64,000 nucleotides of DNA from Phallus indusiatus. Taxonomy: Eukaryota; Basidiomycota; Agaricomycetes; Phallales; Phallaceae. A program made the translations under genes and the position numbers. Below the pieces are notes generated by a model. It was not told where the DNA came from. It did not search any database and saw only the letters and a list, made by a program, of their open reading frames with translations. Shown here piece by piece: positions 31,971 to 55,800 of the stretch. The DNA lies in contig JAQFWX010000105.1 in assembly GCA_027605045.1 (NCBI GenBank), positions 1 to 64,000 of the forward strand, in the 5' to 3' direction. Each line of letters opens with the position of its first letter. Within the stretch, counting starts at the first letter, position 1.

Positions 31971-34900
31971 TCAGGAAAGCTGGCGTGGCGTCCATTGAGG
32001 ATTGTTGATGCTGATTGGACCCACACCTCCTTCGATATAATCATCGAAAACAAGGGAAAGGTGAGGAGCGACAGTCGTATTTTCTTCCAAAGCCCAAAGT
32101 GCAATGGCGACCGTACTGAAACAAGGTGAGCATTCAGTCACTAAACGGAATATACAACTCACTTTTCCCCGTTATAGTTCAGGAGTCCTTGATGAACAGG
32201 GAATTTCACCTGAGGACCTAAATTCCCGATACGCTGATATAATAGTACGTGAACCAAGAAATTGTCAGATAGACTGAGAGAATGCCCAACCTTGCCATAT
32301 TTCCATCCATTCACAAACAAAAAGGCGCGGTAACGTTCGGAATTGTCAGCGAAGACAAATGAAGCAGGTATATCGGTGTTCTCTGGAATGTTAAGATCGA
32401 AAGTCGTAACAAAAAATCCTACTCCAGCTTTATTATTCGGTAGACCATCCGATAAAGACCTTTCTGGCCAATCTGACGTGTCAAATCCAGGGAGGTGCCA
32501 TCCTTCCCGTTCTCCGAATAAGCCGCCTTCATTTAGGATGCCTCGAGTCTTGTCGGGGAATCTAAAGAGAATGGTTAGTTACTTGGGAAAGCGACCAAAA
32601 TTTTGTCATGTCATACCTTGTGTAGCCTCCATATTTCCCTTGTACTTTCCAAGTGGTGATGTTACCAGTAACAAGTTCGAATCCTGCTATCCCACGCGGA
32701 GATTTCGGGTCATTACTCGTGGGAGCCACTATATAAACAAATTCAATGGAATGAGCAACTGTACACGTTATAATGAGAACAGCTGACAGCCGGTTTCATC
32801 TAGACCACTATTATCTTGTAAAACAGTTATCACGTTGTCTTGGCCGAATTTGAGAGAATTTGGTGGAAATTCGAATAATTCAGTTGTAAGGGAGGGAGTT
32901 GAACTGAGAGAATATCAGTAAAAATACGACGTAACAATACTGTCACCATCAAATTGACGTACTCGTTACCAGGTGTAGATCTTATGAATACGTCATTTAT
33001 CCACACACTTGCAGCGAAAGCTATAAGCCGCAAAACAAAAAAAAATTAATTAACAGAAAAGAAAAGAGCGCAAACAGCACCTGTCCCTCCGGAAATGCTG
33101 AGATTGACGGCGGTTTCGGTTCCATTGCTTATGAAGTGGCCATGCCAAAGAACAATTCCTTCACAGCTTGAGGTTTTATTGAGCGACTATCAGAAGGGAA
33201 ACCCTTGAAAGGGAAGTATATACATACAATCCATAGTCGCAACCTTAAACAAATGTTAAAAAACACAATTGTTACCAAGATAGACGCCACGTGCCATATA
33301 ATACGCGCCCATCACCGAAGGTAGGGGGCATGATAATATTCGTAGTGGTGTGGTTTGCAACTATCCACTCCGTATCTGAGAATTGCTCCTGAATTTCAGG
33401 CAAGCTGTCTGCAAACTTCCAGGTATTGAGCTCGATGGGTTGAATCGGTTTAATATCTTTCATCGTTAATTGCCCAATCAGAAATGATTGCCGCTTTGTA
33501 GTAGGCACTGGAACACCATTCCACGTGAGTAAGTCCACATAATCTGACGCAAGGACCGTCAGCGGCACAGTAGCATTCAAATCGCCCGACAGGTGGACCG
33601 TGCTGTTTTCAATAGAGGCATTCCGAACGAGATATGGACCACCAATGAGTATTGTCTCGTTGGATCCGAATTGCCAATAATTTGAAAAGGGCGAGGTTGG
33701 AGTAGTACGGGTTTCAGGAATAACAGGAGCCCAAAATGTAGTCACCGTCACCGCGTCGCTGAACAGAACGACTTGAGTATCGGATTCCCATAAGAAGAGT
33801 AGTCCTGTGAATCCGCGAGTGATGGTGATAGTATCCACGATATCGCTTTCATCTGAACGATGATTGACAAATGACGAGAGAGTAGCAGTGCTTTGACCAC
33901 TAAGCTTGAGTGCAATTTCGTGATTCTGATTCGAGTCGCCGTAAAACAATATTGTATCTTTTGAACCAATTCTACCAGCGAAGAAGACACTTGCAGTGGA
34001 GTACAGCAATTTTGAAGATCCAAAGGAATAGTCAGTTACAATAACTTTGCTTTGTCGTCCATCGAGAGATATGGACGGTATGATCCTTGGCAAAGTGAGG
34101 GTACCAATTGAAGTATCCGCTTGTAGTGTGAAATTGATATTCGCACTTGCGAATTACGACGGCATTATTCAGGCATATAATTCGGACATGAATTTTGTGG
34201 ACTTACGTGGAAGTTGAGTCATTTTGCCGAGCAATATAGAATCGAGTCCCAGATTCCGGATTTTGCAACAGAGTAACAAATGCGGCAGGGTTATTGATGA
34301 CGACGTTTCCAGTGCTAGTATCCCCAATCCAATCTGTCATGCGGAATTCGGGAGAACTTCTAAGGAAAAGACCTTGGCATTTCAGTTCATCGTATTTGGG
34401 GGAAAGTACTCTGTTTTCTCGTATGGCTGCTCCGTAGTCATAGCTAAGAAAATTGCCGTTGAATATACAAGTAATATAAAAAAGTGAATAAAGGTACCTC
34501 GTATAAACGCCAGGGTAGGGAAGTAAGCCCCAAGACGTTCCTCTGACAAAAAGTTTTTTTTTTACTTCAATGTAGACTAACACGTAGGAGCGATTCACCA
34601 ACCCATATAACATGTAAAATGACATCAATTTTGCATTCGAGGCCCAATTCTGTTTATAAAAAACATCTTCGAAATTGGCTCCAGTTAAAATTTCGCAGCC
34701 GTCGTATCCTGCACCACCCCATCCATCCAGGGAGCCTCCTAGTATCGACGTAAGTCGTGGCGGGTGCATTTTTACATATAAAGTAAAGATACCTTGAAAC
34801 TCTGGAAAAAAGAATGGCTCGGATGGGTTAACTTGTTCATGGTATTGATGATAATTAAGCATAACAGGGTGCCAAGTCTTTTGATTGTGATGATATTTTG

Positions 34901-36220
34901 TTAAAAGGAAATGATACAATTTCTAGTGGAATAGTTCACCTCTGGTTGAGCACAATCGAATTGTTGAGGATACTCATCCTAAATATATTATATATTGGCG
35001 ATATGTTTAACCAAACGAGCATGGAAGAAAGTATCTCACCAGCCCATAAAGGTCGACAGCACCTGTGCCGTTGATGAAATTACTTCCCATTCCAGGGTCA
35101 TTGTAAGTCCTGTTGTTGTAAAAGTCATTGAGCATCAACCCGTACCGACATGTATAGTTGTTAAAAGGGTATTACAATGGAACCACAACACCTCCTTGGC
35201 GATATGCAGCCTCCAACTCGACGAAATACTCAGCGTGAGTAAGAGGTAATTGGGAATATTCATTGTCTATGGCATTATAGTATAGTTGATCCCTTCGTGA
35301 ATGCTGTCCGACTTTAGCGCTTACCAACTTGAACAGCTACGAAACTGAAGTTAGGGACCAGGAATTTCAGGGGCAATCATGTAAAAATACCAATGACTGG
35401 ACCACCGTTGGTCACTTGATTTGGCACGACAAAATCGATGATTCGCTGAATATAAGGTGTCCAAGCCGCCCTATAATCAGATGCGTTGGTGCGCAATTCT
35501 CCTGCTACCTCGCTGGTAACCCAGTGAGCAATTCCTCCAGCAGTCGTTTCAGCGTTTATCTTAATTCAATAAAGTGAATAAAATGATAAATTAGAATTGT
35601 GCTTTGCACGTACATAGGGACCTGTATGAAATATTATGATGAATATTAGTATCAGATTGAATCATGAAATTCCGACCAGGTCTAAATATCACGAATAACC
35701 CGGCACTTTTGGCTGCGTCGAAGAGAATTTGAAGGTTCCGCCAATCATCGAAATCCAAATCACCGGGAGCGGGATTCGATACTCCCCCTGTTGATTTTAA
35801 GTCAAAATCGCCATGTGCTTAGAACTAGTGTGAACATACAATGATTATAGATGCTGTGGATAATTTCGTGTCAAAAGAAAGCATTTCAAACTACAGGATT
35901 AACAACATGCCTGACAGCGTTGAATCCTGCGGCCTTTAGTTTTTGGAATATATCAAGCCAGAGATCTGGAACCGGTAGACGGAAAGCATGAAACTCTCCA
36001 GAGCTTCGAGAGGTTTTAGATGACGTTCAAAACGTTCAGGCAAGAACATGGAGACACACTATATGAATATCCGTTGGTCGTGAACGAAAAGTGTATAATT
36101 ATCCCATTGTACCACGTCTGTCAACCCGTTCGAATGGCGTGGGGGTTCAGCTGTAGCCGTAGCTAACCACGTAATGATAATTGTAAATAGTAAGGGTAGA
36201 AGTTTCGCCATAGAGAGCAT
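31971..36220 (-). CDS. Secreted GH35 beta-galactosidase
   Basis: The signal peptide ([20 protein letters not shown]...) is followed by [48 protein letters not shown], the G-P-Y-I-N-A-E segment, the acid/base motif QVDNEYSQL, and the nucleophile region [20 protein letters not shown]. Later come [33 protein letters not shown] and C-terminal jelly-roll domains ([38 protein letters not shown]). The gene ends at TGA after W-T-P-R-Q-L-S. It has about 20 exons and roughly 1,000 aa. Two introns (35854-35910 and 33244-33294) fit only with GC-AG ends. An apparent TAG in the first exon is removed by its donor. The enzyme releases terminal beta-galactose from plant polysaccharides. Confidence 0.92.
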
Positions 36221-37161
36221 CGGTATTACTGAAATTGTTCAGCGTCAAGTCGACGGTGACTGAACAAAATGAAGGTTTTTATTGATTTAGCTGGTTTGAC
36301 TCGTCAGAATCAATAACTTGATCATATGCTTCAATGGACATGTGATGGGCAGCGAAGTAGTGACGTCTCGTTAACGGACCGCTGGGTCGTAAGAAGTCGC
36401 ACCCCACTAAACGCAATGTCAAAGGCATTCTCAGTTCTTGCAGAGCATCAGATGATCTTAAATACTAGTAAATTGTATAAGGATGGGTATTTAACGCATA
36501 ATTGATTGAGAAAGACTTGCACCTAGGTTTAACGCTGTATTGTAACAGTTCAACTGCTTCTCCACGCGGTAGCAATTGTTCAACAGCCACAAAGTAATGA
36601 TCAAATTCTTGAATGTACGGTCGTGCATGGAATGGTGCCCGACACGTGGGCTTTGGTTTGATGTACTACTAGTAGTAGAGACATCTCTAATTATCATTCG
36701 AGTGTTTGAACTGTCTTGAGCTCGTTTGCACAGTCGCAGGATGGTCCCGGTCTTTTCTCAAGCTCAAGCCCCCATACTGACGAGCAATAATCGATAATCA
36801 AGCAACGTTTGTTTAAAAAAGGTACCCACGTGTTGAAACTTACAGTTCGTAGCGTGTCGAAATTGCACGTTTTTTGGTAATCGTTCGACGACAACGATTT
36901 ATCTCAAATTAAAACCATCTCCTTTAATTTAGAACAAAGATGTAGTCAAGAATGTAGCTCAAATACAAACCTTTGATGTCTCCAGCCCCCAGCCTTGTAA
37001 ATGGTTGGCGAATTTGTGGCGAATCGTTTTTGTTTAGTGGACGTGCCGAATCCACGGCATTGGCGCGTTGGGCGCGATCCTTAGACAAGTCTCCGAGTTT
37101 GCGCCGAGTCAGTGCTACTTCAAGTTGGAGTCGTTGCCACAAGACGATTGACGATTGAAGC
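36221..37161. other. 940-bp divergent region between the beta-galactosidase and POB3 genes
   Basis: Must hold both promoters. Minus-strand open frames at 36491-36697, 36694-36894 and 36924-37184 show no domain or splice logic. I see no RNA gene or repeat. Confidence 0.5.
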
Positions 37162-39378
37162 ATGACGCAACAATACGATAACATTTACTCTGGGTTATCG
37201 CCAGAGATTGGCAGTATGTGCACTTGCGTTTTGGTCCTTGTCGCTGTTTTTCATTCCGTTTCAGAGATCCGTATAGGCCCACAGGGTTTAGGCTGGAAGC
37301 CACTCGACGCCGACGCGACGACACCATCTGTAACCATGTCTGTTGGCGATATAAAGTGGGCTGAATGGTCACGCGTTGCCCGCAATTTTCAATTACGAGT
37401 TGGGTTGAAAGAAAAAGGCAAAAGAATTACCTTCGACGGTTTCATAAAAGAGGTATGTTTGTCTCGTCTCGGCTTTTATAGGTGATTCATGTCTATGTTT
37501 TATCAAGGATCACGAGAAGATTGCATCTTTGTTAAAGCAACATTTCAGTGTTACTCTCGAAACTAAAGAAAATACTTTCAAAGGATGGAATTGGGGAAAT
37601 GTTGATTTTCAAGGTGGCACCTGTTACATTACCCCTTCCGCGCGTGTTTCCTCATACATTGCTTTATTCAGGACATGACCTTGTGTTCATGGTTTCGAAC
37701 CGGCCGTCATTTGAGATACCTTTAAACACCGTCGCTAATTCCAACATTGCCGGCAAGACAGAGGTATCGTTAGAATTCTCTCTTTCAGAAAACAAAAACA
37801 AGAAGATCAGCAAATCTGTGGACGAGTTAGTCGAAATGCGTTTTTACATTCCTGGCACACACGTCAAAGATAGTGAAGACAAGGGAAGCGATGCTGAAGA
37901 AGACGTTGAGACATCCGCCGCTCAGGCTTTCCACGACTCAGTAAGGGAGATGGCCGAAATTGGTCAAGTGGCTGGAGAAACAATTGTTTCTTTCGATGAA
38001 GTACTTGTAACCACTCCGAGAGGTCGATACGACATAGATATGTTTCCGACATTCTTGCGGCTGCGCGGTAAAACATACGACTACAAGGTACTATATAACT
38101 CGATTACCCAGCTCTTTTTACTTCCCAAGTTCGACGAGAATCATATACAATTCATTGTGAGCCTACCTCTCAAATTGATACTTCTGCGTATTTTGATACT
38201 CTCTAGGTTGCTTTGGACCCTCCCATTCGGCAAGGACAAACAAAATACCCATATTTAGTGATGCTTTTTGAGAAAGAGGAAGAGCTAGATGTTGAGCTAA
38301 ACATCGATCCGTGCGTTTCCCGCTTTACTTGACCCAGTCAACCGACCAACCTTTACCAAGTGAAACATATGACCGCGATTACAAAGGAAAACTGGAGAAG
38401 AAATACGAAGCACCTACGTTCACTGTGATTTCTGAAGTTTTCAAGGGTCTTTCTGGGAAGAAAATAACTGCTGCCTCATCAAGTTACGAAAGGTAGATCA
38501 GCAATCCTCATTGTCTTCAAGTGCAAAACAACTAATTGCGTTACAGCAAATCTGGACTTCCTGGTTTCAAAGCGCATTTGAAAGCGGTACCAGGAGAATT
38601 ATATTTCTTGGAGAAATACTTGTTCTTTGTGTCAAAGCAGCCGACTCTCATTGAGCTCTCTGGTATCTTCCAAGCGGTTTTTTCACGGTAAGGTCTATTG
38701 TTCATGGAGATTACCCTGGCATCTTATCTATCTTCTTTCCACAGTGTTGGCAGCGCTATATCTTCAGCTCGTACTTTTGACCTTAAAATAGAACAAAAAT
38801 CGGGGCCAGAGTACACTTTCACTTCGATAGCTCGGGAGGAGCATGAAGGAATAGAATCGTTTTTAAGAGATAAGAAGGTTCGCGTTACGAATGAAATGGG
38901 AGACGGAGACGCAATTATGGCGGCAGAGGATGATTCTGATTCTGACGAGATGCAAAGCGTGGTCAGTAGTGACGAAGAAGCTAGACCGCGTGGTGGTGGT
39001 GATGAATCGGATAGCGAAGAAGGTACAGCTGGACATTCTCGAATCAAGCTTGTTTTAGAATTCTGAAATTTGATCTTTTTAGATGCCGACTTCAAGGCGT
39101 CCTCTTCTGACGAAGGATCACCCACTGAGTCAGAATCAGGCTCGGATGCCGGAGCAGTGTCAGCATCGGATGCAAGCGGTGATGCAGAGATACGAAATCG
39201 TACAAAGAAAAAGGCTGCTCCAGAAACCCAGGAGAAGCCTGCCAAGAAGAAACAGCAGAAGAAGAAAAATGATGATGCGATGGCCGTTGATGAACCATCG
39301 AAAAAACCGAAGCCCAAGCCAAAACCCAAAAAGGCCAACGAAGAGGGGCCACCAAAAAAGAAGGTCAAGAAAGACTAA
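37162..39378 (+). CDS. POB3: FACT complex subunit Pob3 (SSRP1 without HMG box)
   Basis: The first exon joins across a GT-AG intron as FDNIY-like [20 protein letters not shown] then [10 protein letters not shown]. Seen: [111 protein letters not shown] and the PH-like middle domain ([52 protein letters not shown]). The C-terminus is acidic and then very Lys/Pro-rich, ending K-K-V-K-K-D, with no HMG domain, as in fungi. About 560 aa. FACT, with Spt16, reorganises H2A-H2B during transcription and replication. About ten GT-AG introns. Confidence 0.94.
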
Positions 39379-39566
39379 TGTATCTTTTTCGTCAATCTTC
39401 TGTATTATTAATTATCATAATTCTCTCTACCTTGCATATATATAATGTTAAAATAACCGAGTTTCACCGAACACCCAATCCTCGTCATCTCGGCGTTGTT
39501 AGCGCGACGCGTTACTCGGACGTGACTATACGTGACTAATATAAGCATTTTTTTGTTTTGCTCTCA

Positions 39567-40959
39567 ATGCCTCGGACAGCGTCGCAACCTTCAGGAAGTG
39601 GGAAATCGCGAAAGAAAAACGGAAAAGCACGCGCAAATACGGAAGAGGAACACTCACAGAGATATGATGGAGAAGGGAGTGGTGAAGATGTGGATATGGA
39701 AGATGATGATGGTAACATGGAAAGCGCGATGGTAAGTTTGGTACACGCTTCACCCTCACGCCTGATTATTATTATTATTATTTGGTAAATTAGGATGTTG
39801 GAAGAAAAGCGGCCGATTTAATTCGCCTAGCTATGTCCACGGAATATCGTAGACTCCCTTTGAAAAGGGATGAAATAACAAAGAAAAGTATGTGTTGACC
39901 GTTTATCGTTCACATCAAAGTATTCATTTGGTGCTCAAAGTATTTGGTGGCCGACCAACAAAGCATCAATTTGATAGCGTGTTCAATGCAGCACAAGAAG
40001 GTTTGAAGAACACATTTGGGATGGAACTCTGCGAACTCATGAGTCGAGCGGAAAAAAGTCGTGTTGACGCCGCACTTGAGGGAGCTAATGAGAATGGTGA
40101 GATGAAAATTACTGGAGTGAAAAAGAAAGGCAAGTCGGGACAAGTGGTATATCGTTAGTGTGGTATGCCGACCTAATCCAACAGCGTCCAGTTCATCGTC
40201 ACGCCAGTATATGCTTCGCTCAGTACTGGATGCTCAGCTAATCGAGGCGGCGGGCTTGGTCGACATGGAAATCGAGGAAGCTGAGCGAAGGGAGCGTGAA
40301 GAACTCTATCCTAATGAAGAGGAGCCTCAGGCCAACGGAACTCTCATTGATCGAGGGGAAGACGAAGAGGGATATCAGCTGGCGTTAACAGGAGTACTAC
40401 ACGTGATATTGGCTCTCATTTTGGTCAATGGCCGAGTTATTAGCGACAGTAAGTAATATTTCACAGGAAGATGTTACAGCGAACTTAGGGAGTTATTCCA
40501 GTGCAACTCAAAAGCTATTTAAAACGACTTCATTTACCTCTTGGAGCCCAGCCACAGACCACTTTCCTAGGCACGGCAGGAAGCAAGATTACTATAGACG
40601 CGTACCTTGTACAGCTGGTGAAACAGTCTTATCTTGAGAAGCAAAAGGCGAACGCTGGGCCACAAAAGCGAGCAAGGGGCGGTGGCATAGTCGTCGGAGA
40701 AGACGGAGAATCTAACTATGAATGGAGATGGGGAAGTCGGGCGATTGCCGAAATCGGCGAAGAGGGAATTGGCGAATTCATAGCTGACTTTATGGAGACC
40801 ATTGAAGCACTGCGGAGGTCGAGTGAGGACGCCGATTCAGCAGCGGAGCAAAGCAACAGGGAAGCGGACGGAAAACGTGAAAAAATGTTGAAAGCAGTTG
40901 GCAGAGCAGCGGGAGGCGGTCTTCAGAGCCACGGAGCTGTTAGTGCTGTGGCAGAGTAG
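39567..40959 (+). CDS. NSE3: SMC5-SMC6 complex subunit Nse3 (MAGE-domain protein)
   Basis: Start M-P-R-T-A-S-Q, then a basic/acidic disordered leader. The MAGE homology domain begins DVGRKAADLIRLAMSTEYRR with the K-R-D-E-I-T-K-K motif and continues VFNAAQEGLKNTFGMELCEL, RQYMLRSVLDAQLIEAAGL, LALTGVLHVILALILVNGRV, LRSYLKRLHLP-like LKSYLKRLHLPLGA, and AYLVQLVKQSYLEKQK before YEWRWGSRAIAEIGEEGI. These are the two winged-helix units of Nse3/MAGE. About 370 aa with five GT-AG introns. With Nse1 and Nse4 it links the SMC heads and supports recombination repair. It lies 188 bp after POB3 on the same strand. Confidence 0.88.
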
Positions 40960-41186
40960 ATTATCAGTCTGTACTACTATGTATGGTAATTGACCAACAT
41001 GTGTCCACGGCCATACACAACCGCACATATGCCCTCGTGCCAAGCGACACAAGTATAGGTTATGCACTTCGTTGGCGTTGAACGCCTCCACCATTGGTGA
41101 GTTTGAAAAGGCAAAATAGTTTGCATTCCGTGATTGTCACACGTATATTAATTATTTATTTTTCCACACCAGATTAGATTGTTTTC

Positions 41187-44100
41187 ATGTCGTCGCCGGA
41201 CTATGTTCGCGTTTCCTACCTGATACCACCCCCAACCACTTCTCCTCCTAGATTGACACTACCTCCTTTGGGAACAAACAGAAATGGCTCAATTCGACCT
41301 TTGCTCGTATCCTATCCCTCGTCGATATCCAAACGCGGCAATAAACAATCCAAGTCTCTGAACGCTCGCTCCCACGGATATCAGCCCAGACATAGACTAG
41401 GCGTTTCCTCCCTTGTCCTTGATTCTCTCACATGCTTGCAGGGAAACGACTGTCCAAGAGGAATTCTCTACAGTGGCGGTCGTGATGGTCAGATCATCTC
41501 CTGGGATCTATCACTGAAGACTCGCAAAAAGCCCGAAACAAATGGTTATCCGAAAAACGGCTCGGGCTATTTTAGGGAGCATTGGGAGGCTCTGACAGGT
41601 TGGAGTGAGGATTTAACAGATGAAGGAGACGAAGAAGACCCAATGGAACTAGATGGGGATTTTCTCGGCGATGTCGTGAATTTCAGCGCGAAAGCTCGAA
41701 GGGCTACCCACGTCTTGGAGTCCACACATTCCGAGGATGTCTGGGAGCTTGATCCTGACTTCAGCCATACGCAGCATCCGTCGTTCAGACAGTCGGTTCA
41801 AATTCATAATGATTGGATCAATGATATTATCCTTTGTAATTTGAATCAAACCGGTCAGTCTTTATTTTTTCTTGGTATCATCTCAGTTCAGTTGACAGTT
41901 TCTATCTATGGGTAGTCTTGTCTGCCTCGTCTGATGGTTCCGTTCGTGCATGGTCTCCCCATGCGTCGACACCTACTGATCCGGCAGTAGTTGGTGTTCA
42001 TGATGATTACGTCCGATGTTTAGCTACAAGGTACGTGTGCTTAAGTTTGATCTCTCGGATGTCCTTGACCCTTCTCTCTAGTTCATATCAACCTTGGGTT
42101 GCTTCCGGATCATTCGATCGAACCATTAAGTTGTGGGATTGTTCGCGGACTATTTCAGCTCCTTCAAGTTACAAGGCTGCCCAATCCCCATCACCACTAT
42201 CTACGCTCTCTCTTCCGTCACCTTCTCAGAAGGCAAGTATTTATGCAATCGCCACCGATAAATTTGGGACAGTCATAGGTAATGCTTCCTTCCACTCAAC
42301 ACACGTTTGCGAAATAGTTTTCGGAGAACGGAAAACTATTTTGCAAACAACTATAGTTTGAATGTGTCTGAATACAAGTTCTTAGCATCTGGTTCTCCGG
42401 AGCGGATAGTACGCGTATGGGATCCAAGGTCTGGAAAAAAGGTTGCAAAATTAGTTGGACACACAGATAACATTCGCGCTATTGTGTTAAGCGATGACGG
42501 TCGATATGTTCGTGACTTCACCTATTGTTGTTCACAAGTTTTTTTATCGATTAATGATTTTTTAGGCTCTCACAGGCTCTGCAGATGGTACGTAGGATGC
42601 AAATGTTTCCACAACTTTTATTGAATCCGTCACTTTTAGCGTCGATTAAACTTTGGTCTTTGGCATCTCAACGCTGTCTCCATACATTCGCCCATCACAC
42701 GGAATCTGTTTGGGCATTAGGGTCGCAACATCCATCTTTAGAAATATTCTATTCCGGAGACAGAAGCGGTATTGTGTGTAGAGTGGACGTGGAAGGATGC
42801 AATGCCATCGACGAAGGCGAATGTTTAGTCATCTGCAATACAGCCCGTCAGCCAGAAGATCATTCTGATGCAGATGGCGCTTCCAGTGAGATCCTTCGAC
42901 TGCAAGATGGCGCTGGCATAAATCGCATTGCTGCCATGGACGATCGATTTATCTGGACTTCTACTAGTGCTTCCGATATAAAGCAATGGAAAACTCCGCC
43001 CCGGAGGTCTCAGCGGGAGATTTTGTCAGAAGATTCTTCAAGGCGACCTAGTGGCACTTCAGCCACTCACAGTATGAGCTTGGATGGCCATATATCTTTA
43101 TACGTCCAACCCGCCGAAGAACTCAACATGGCTCATTCAAGTCATCCTGATCTAAGTCCGCAAGATGAGCACACTTTGTATGGCATTCCTTATCAGTCTT
43201 TAATCAAACTTGTTTCGCCAAATGATACCTATATTGGGGGTGGCTATCGCCCTCAGGGAAAACGGGATGCTGATGTTGCAACTCTCTATTCTGCCGCTAG
43301 TATTAAAAGCATCCCAGCTTTTGGCATCCGCCCCGCCACGTCAGCTATCTCACCGAACTCTCCAAATGGCGACTCTTTTACTTATCCTTCAACTCTCAGC
43401 CCCATCTTCGCTTCTCCTCGGACAGAAGTGAATTGGGTCTCGACGCCCCGTGCAGAGTATGAAAACAGAGATCTTGCTGCTATGGCCATCCCTCTGGAGA
43501 CCGAGCCTGCCGCTATTATTCAAGGAGAGTACGGATATGTTCGATCAATTGTATTAAACGACCGAATGCATGCTTTGACAATTGATACATCTGGTTGCAT
43601 TGCGGTGTGGGACATCATACGGTACGCTGAAGCCTTTGATATAATAATACCTTTGTGATGAACGTTATAATGAATAGATGCCAATGTGTGGGATACTACG
43701 ATCGGAACGACGTTTTGGCTGCTTTTGGTTCCCCAAGTACGGATGCGGGGACAGAATCTGAAAACGATTTCCACAGTCCACGCGAGCTCTTAGAAGTAGT
43801 ACGTGAACGCATAGAAGGAGAATGCGTTATATCCCCATGGTCCACTGTCGACACTCGCATCGGAAACTTAGCGGTCCATCTTTCAGAAAAGTGCTTCGAG
43901 ACTGAAATCTATGCTGACGAGGCTGGATATGGGAATGAACGTCCATTCGACACTGAGCAACGACGTATGTAGCCGTTCACAGCTTTATCAGCACTTAGTT
44001 TCTGACCTCATTGGTTTAGTTAATGTGGCGAAATGGATACTTGCTAACTTATTTGACCATTTTATACGTGAAGAAATTAAAACGCATCACCGAGCGCTTC

Positions 44101-45467
44101 CTAACACTCCTTCCCCGCATCGACGTTATATACCTCTCGAGGAAAAAAACGATACAAGAGAAGACAAGGCTTGGAGTTCGAACAAAACTATATCCGTTTC
44201 TGTTAATGCACCTTCAATGATTCCCGCCATACCTATATCTAAAACTGTTGATAACGACACTTTTCTCACCCCCGTTCCTTCTGTGGTTACTCCAGTGGTC
44301 AGACCGCGATTATCGAGCGAGACTCCTCTATCACCCAAGAATACCAATACCAAAGAAACTGATTATTTTAGTTCGAGATTCAGAAGGGGATCCACTGCCA
44401 GTACTGTACCCGATGACTTTTCTGGGTGGGGTGGCCCTGGTGCCGCCAAAGACACAAATGCATTGCTGACACCCTCGGTAATACCAAGCTCTCCTGGTAG
44501 CGGTGGTCTCATGGGTAAACTGCGCCAGTTTGGGAAAGGCTCTAAACGGCCTTCTACGGGAGATGTCGCTAGTATATCTGTTCCCGTGGCTGTTACTCCA
44601 GGGGCTCAAGAATCAGAAGGAAAAGTGCGTCTCCGTCTTTTTACGAAATAATCCAACTCTAACTCCTTTTGATTAGGAAGATTCAAGTCATACTCGAGTA
44701 GGAACCGAGCAAGCGACGTACCTTCATTCCCTCGTCGCTCAAGGATTCCACACCCCTTCGACGTCCGATGCCCCGCCATTGTATCTACCGCCTGAGACTC
44801 AAATAATTTTTGCCTCTGAGACCCAAGCTGGATGGATTAATATTTACCGTGGTTCCGTCAAAAGTACCGGTCATGACTTACATTTGTTGGAAACTACCAT
44901 GCCACTCTGGCTAATGCAATACCTCTTGGGCAACAAAGTGCCGATAGTGCCGAATATAAAGTTCAGCTTCGGAATAGTATTGTGGTCTGGTAGTTGTTCT
45001 AACGACCCAGCATCGAATCCGTGAGATTTGACAGCATATGTGTTCCTGTCTACACACTCACGCGTGTTACTATCCAGACCTTCGAGATTAACCGCCAACC
45101 GCTTCCTTCGAGTAAGGAAAATTCTAGCTTATGTGAGTAACCATAGATTTGATATCCCTATATACATATTGACTCCTTTGAAAAGGTGCAGGATAAAATT
45201 GACAAACCTCCTTCCCGCTCTGGTTCTCGTGCTGGTTCAATATCAAGCGCCACTCCACGTTCCTCTGTAGATGGTTCCAAGAAAGTTTCTACGTCGCACT
45301 CAAGCACTTCCCTCTCGGATATGCCTCGGCGCTCTCGACCCGAAGACATATACGAGTTGCTGTGCAACGACGTTGTTCTCCCTCTGAACATGACTTTAGC
45401 AACTATTCGGCATTACATCTGGCGTTCTGGAAGCGAATTACTACTTTTCTACAGACGAAAACATTGA
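41187..45467 (+). CDS. WDR48/UAF1 (Bun107)-like WD40 protein
   Basis: WD40 repeats are easy to read: [72 protein letters not shown], and a last blade [26 protein letters not shown]. Between and after the blades are long Ser/Pro-rich linkers. The C-terminal domain ends in [40 protein letters not shown], which matches the ubiquitin-like SLD part (DUF3337) of WDR48. Family members bind and activate ubiquitin-specific proteases of the USP1/12/46 group (Ubp9 in fission yeast). About 1,150 aa with many GT-AG introns. It ends 145 bp before CCH1. Confidence 0.88.
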
Positions 45468-45612
45468 ATTATTGTGTTTATTATGTGTAATGATAAAATA
45501 TTCGTTAATATTATCCAAATACTATCATCTTTCATATTGGTCGAAATCAACGTTACGTAACTTGACCTGTCAACCGCACGCGTCTTGCACTGCTCGGCGC
45601 GGTAGACAGGCC

Positions 45613-52714
<7,102 letters not shown>

Positions 52715-52884
52715 GTATCTAGAGTTTTATCTTATTTTAATTTATGTCAAGAACCTTTCTTCGAAGTTTCGGATTATTTATTTAGTAGCTGCCTCCAGCT
52801 ATAACCAAAGGACTTGTAGTATAGAACTACATAGTATGATATTCTAATAGATTACGTAATCTTACTTGTTTTTCTTGCCAAAAA

Positions 52885-55800
<2,916 letters not shown>

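Noticed and set aside
36110..36220. In-frame TAG at the end of the first GH35 exon, suggesting a pseudogene.
   Set aside because: A GT donor inside that codon (ATATA/GTGTGT) joins to the next exon and gives R-I-F-I-Y-S-G-E-F-H, the family consensus. The gene is intact.
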